Source: JANQQC01 sp965262255 (GTDB taxonomy: Bacteria; Pseudomonadota; Alphaproteobacteria; Caulobacterales; Hyphomonadaceae). Taken from it: a DNA stretch of 64,000 nucleotides. Below are positions 62,278-64,000 of the stretch, piece after piece; the first letter of the stretch is position 1; each line of letters begins with the position of its first letter. The stretch covers positions 1,116,001-1,180,000 of the forward strand of contig OZ253505.1 in NCBI GenBank assembly GCA_965262255.1. Reading direction: 5' to 3'. The position numbers and the translations under genes are program-made. The notes below the pieces were generated by a model. The model was not told the DNA's origin. It did no database searches and saw only the letters and a program-made list of their open reading frames with translations.

Positions 62278-64000
62278 ATGACGAACAAAACTGTCCTTAG
62301 CACCGCCTGCTCATTGATGCTCTTCTGTTTTCCGTCTCCTGCAACTGGAGATCAGTCCGAAGAGGAGGTGCGTCTAAATTCGGTTACAGTTACTGCCCAA
62401 AGGGTCGAGGAGAATATCCAAGATGTTCCAATCTCTATCACAACCATCAGCGAGGAAAAACTCAATAACTTGAAAGCCTCGGGCGCTGATGTGAGATTCC
62501 TCTCTGCGCGAGTTCCTTCGGTAATAGCTGAGAGTTCGTTCGGAAGGGCATATCCGCGGTTTTACATCCGCGGATTCGGAAATACCGACTTTGATCTTAA
62601 TGCCACTCAACCCGTTAGTTTGGTCTATGACGACGTACCGTATGAAAACCCGATTCTTAAAGGATTTCCTGTCTTTGACCTTGAAAGCATTGAAATCCTG
62701 CGTGGACCGCAAGGAACTTTGTTTGGACGAAATACCCCTGGAGGAATAATCAAATTTAACTCAGTGAAGCCTAAAGATAAATTTGACGGATACTATCGTG
62801 TCTCTAACGGAAACTTCGGAACCAGCGAGCTAGAGGGGGCTGTAGGAGGGCCTATCGCACATGGGGTCACCTATCGAATTTCTGGTATCGTACAACATCG
62901 AGATCATTATATTAACAACGCTCATACAAAGCAAAAGGATGCCTATGGAGGCTTTGACGAGTCTGCGTTTCGCGTTCAAACATTCTTTAAGGCTTCTAAT
63001 GACTCCTCGATTCTATTGAATCTCCACACAAGGGAAAACGACAGCACAGCTCGTTTGTTTAGGGCAAATATTATTGATAAAGGAACCAACGGAGTTGGTG
63101 AAAATTTCGATCGCAAAACCGTTTATCTAGACAGCGGTGGACAAGAACTAAAACAAAAAGCATCTGGAATAACGCTTACTGCAAAACATAGTTTCTCGGA
63201 ATCCTTGGATTTGACGTACGTGTTCGGTTGGGAGACGGCAGAAGTTTCTTCACGCGGTGACATAGACGGCGGATTTGGAGCGGTCTTTCTAGGTGCTGGT
63301 AACTATGGTCCAGGAAACATACCTTTCCCATCTGAATCAGGCGGAAACGTTGATGATCTAAAACAAATTACTCACGAGCTAAGGCTAGAATTTGAGCTTA
63401 ACGAGAAAATCAGCGGACAAGCCGGATTGTTTAAGTTTAACGAGGAAATAGATATTACGTCTTTAAGCTTCAACACTTTGGCTCCGAACAAACCGAAGAA
63501 TGGGGAAGCTGTCCGGTCTAACGACACAGATAGCCTCGGTATTTTTGTTTCACTTTCTTATAAGCATGACGAAAGAATCTCCTTGCAAGGCGGATTAAGG
63601 CATACCAAGGACGATAAATCGTTCATTGTCGAGAGAAAACTTAGTCCAAACCAAGATGGAAAACCATTAGGGCCGATTGACGGTAAAAAAGGAGATGACC
63701 AATTTTCATGGGATTTGTCTGCTATTTATGCTGTTAACGACAATGTCAACACTTATGTCAAGATTTCAAGAGGTTTTCGCGGACCATCAATCCAAGGACG
63801 TTTAGTTTTTGGAGATAACGTTTCAGTAGCCGATAGCGAGACAGTTGTATCCTTTGAGGCCGGAGTTAAATCGGAACTATTTGATCGGCGATTACGGGCA
63901 AATGCAAATGTGTTTGCCTATACAATTAAAGATCAACAACTTACAGTTGTTGGCGGCCAAACTAACACAGTAGCGCTGTTCAATGCCGATGAAGGTCAAG
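62278..64000 (+). CDS. TonB-dependent receptor (C-terminus beyond window)
   Basis: Outer-membrane gated transporter for a siderophore or other large nutrient. At least 574 codons are open from ATG 62278 to the edge. A signal peptide covers residues about 1-24 (SLMLFCFPSPATG). The TonB box region is SVTVTAQRVEENIQDVPISI, and the plug domain includes FYIRGFG, SLVYDDVPY, ESIEILRGPQGTLFGRNTPGGIIKFNSVKP (about 125-165). Barrel strands follow (ITHELRLEFELNEKISGQAGLFKF, ISLQGGLRHTKDDKSF). It resembles the FyuA/Fct-like group common in alphaproteobacteria. The ligand is unknown; a minus-strand frame at 62374-62712 is its shadow. Confidence 0.93.
   Translation, partial: MTNKTVLSTACSLMLFCFPSPATGDQSEEEVRLNSVTVTAQRVEENIQDVPISITTISEEKLNNLKASGADVRFLSARVPSVIAESSFGRAYPRFYIRGFGNTDFDLNATQPVSLVYDDVPYENPILKGFPVFDLESIEILRGPQGTLFGRNTPGGIIKFNSVKPKDKFDGYYRVSNGNFGTSELEGAVGGPIAHGVTYRISGIVQHRDHYINNAHTKQKDAYGGFDESAFRVQTFFKASNDSSILLNLHTRENDSTARLFRANIIDKGTNGVGENFDRKTVYLDSGGQELKQKASGITLTAKHSFSESLDLTYVFGWETAEVSSRGDIDGGFGAVFLGAGNYGPGNIPFPSESGGNVDDLKQITHELRLEFELNEKISGQAGLFKFNEEIDITSLSFNTLAPNKPKNGEAVRSNDTDSLGIFVSLSYKHDERISLQGGLRHTKDDKSFIVERKLSPNQDGKPLGPIDGKKGDDQFSWDLSAIYAVNDNVNTYVKISRGFRGPSIQGRLVFGDNVSVADSETVVSFEAGVKSELFDRRLRANANVFAYTIKDQQLTVVGGQTNTVALFNADEGQ

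Noticed and set aside
62374..62712. Minus-strand frame of 112 codons
   Set aside because: Shadow of the TonB-dependent receptor's plug domain.

Overview
The window looks like a moderately AT-rich alphaproteobacterial chromosome. The main evidence is gene order: rplU-rpmA-GNAT-obg-proB-proA-nadD-(insert)-rsfS-rlmH on one side, and maeB-mutS-murJ-trpS...nfuA-rutE-like-tsaB-fur on the other. An L21 protein with a long acidic tail also fits. Neither glnD (often next to mutS/murJ) nor rimI (often next to tsaB) is present at the expected place. No taxon below class can be named from the sequence alone.

Layout. 1-7254 (minus strand) is one uninterrupted reading frame that runs off the left edge. 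It encodes a giant repetitive surface protein built of roughly 1,000-residue modules and preceded by a G9 tract that looks like a phase switch. 7460-8618 is a transposon graveyard: an IS481-type remnant, a second transposase fragment and a 140-bp MITE-like element. 8953-13400 holds msrA, an unknown membrane-anchored protein, purH, a strong small-RNA candidate and a small acidic protein. 13494-19425 is an accessory insertion between nadD and rsfS: a three-gene cassette (TIGR04255 family / HTH protein / SQTCD-motif protein) that has been tandemly duplicated together with rsfS and rlmH. The copy next to nadD has an intact cassette but a dead rlmH; the distal copy has a decayed cassette, an intact HTH gene and intact rsfS and rlmH. 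19513-25186 is the conserved nadD-proA-proB-obg-GNAT-rpmA-rplU block, followed by tRNA-Ser(CGA) and a MATE exporter.

27191-28594 is a DarT1-NADAR type ADP-ribosylation toxin-antitoxin pair. The toxin's 5' end is out of frame at a C9 tract, so it appears switched off or mutated. From 28573 come housekeeping genes: pyrD, an aspartate-type aminotransferase, uvrC, ettA, an M20 peptidase, yebC and a YmdB-like phosphoesterase. Then follow two paralogous secreted proteins of unknown function, a YgjP-like metalloprotease, a His/Arg-rich secreted protein, and a btuB-btuF vitamin B12 uptake operon behind a cobalamin riboswitch. After an AT-rich stretch of uncertain genes (46445-48055) come a D-amino-acid/branched-chain type aminotransferase, maeB, mutS, murJ, trpS, a PCuAC-like copper lipoprotein, an Nfu Fe-S carrier, a RutE-like nitroreductase, tsaB, fur and a sterol-desaturase-like hydroxylase. 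The right edge has two small unknown genes (one broken) and a partial TonB-dependent receptor.

Themes. Two independent genes (the giant adhesin and DarT1) have G/C homopolymers placed so that loss of one base would join a well-placed start codon to the main reading frame, which suggests phase variation or shared homopolymer error. The nadD-rsfS insertion is the best candidate for an undescribed accessory system, possibly defence or addiction. All assignments come from reading the sequence; no database search was run.
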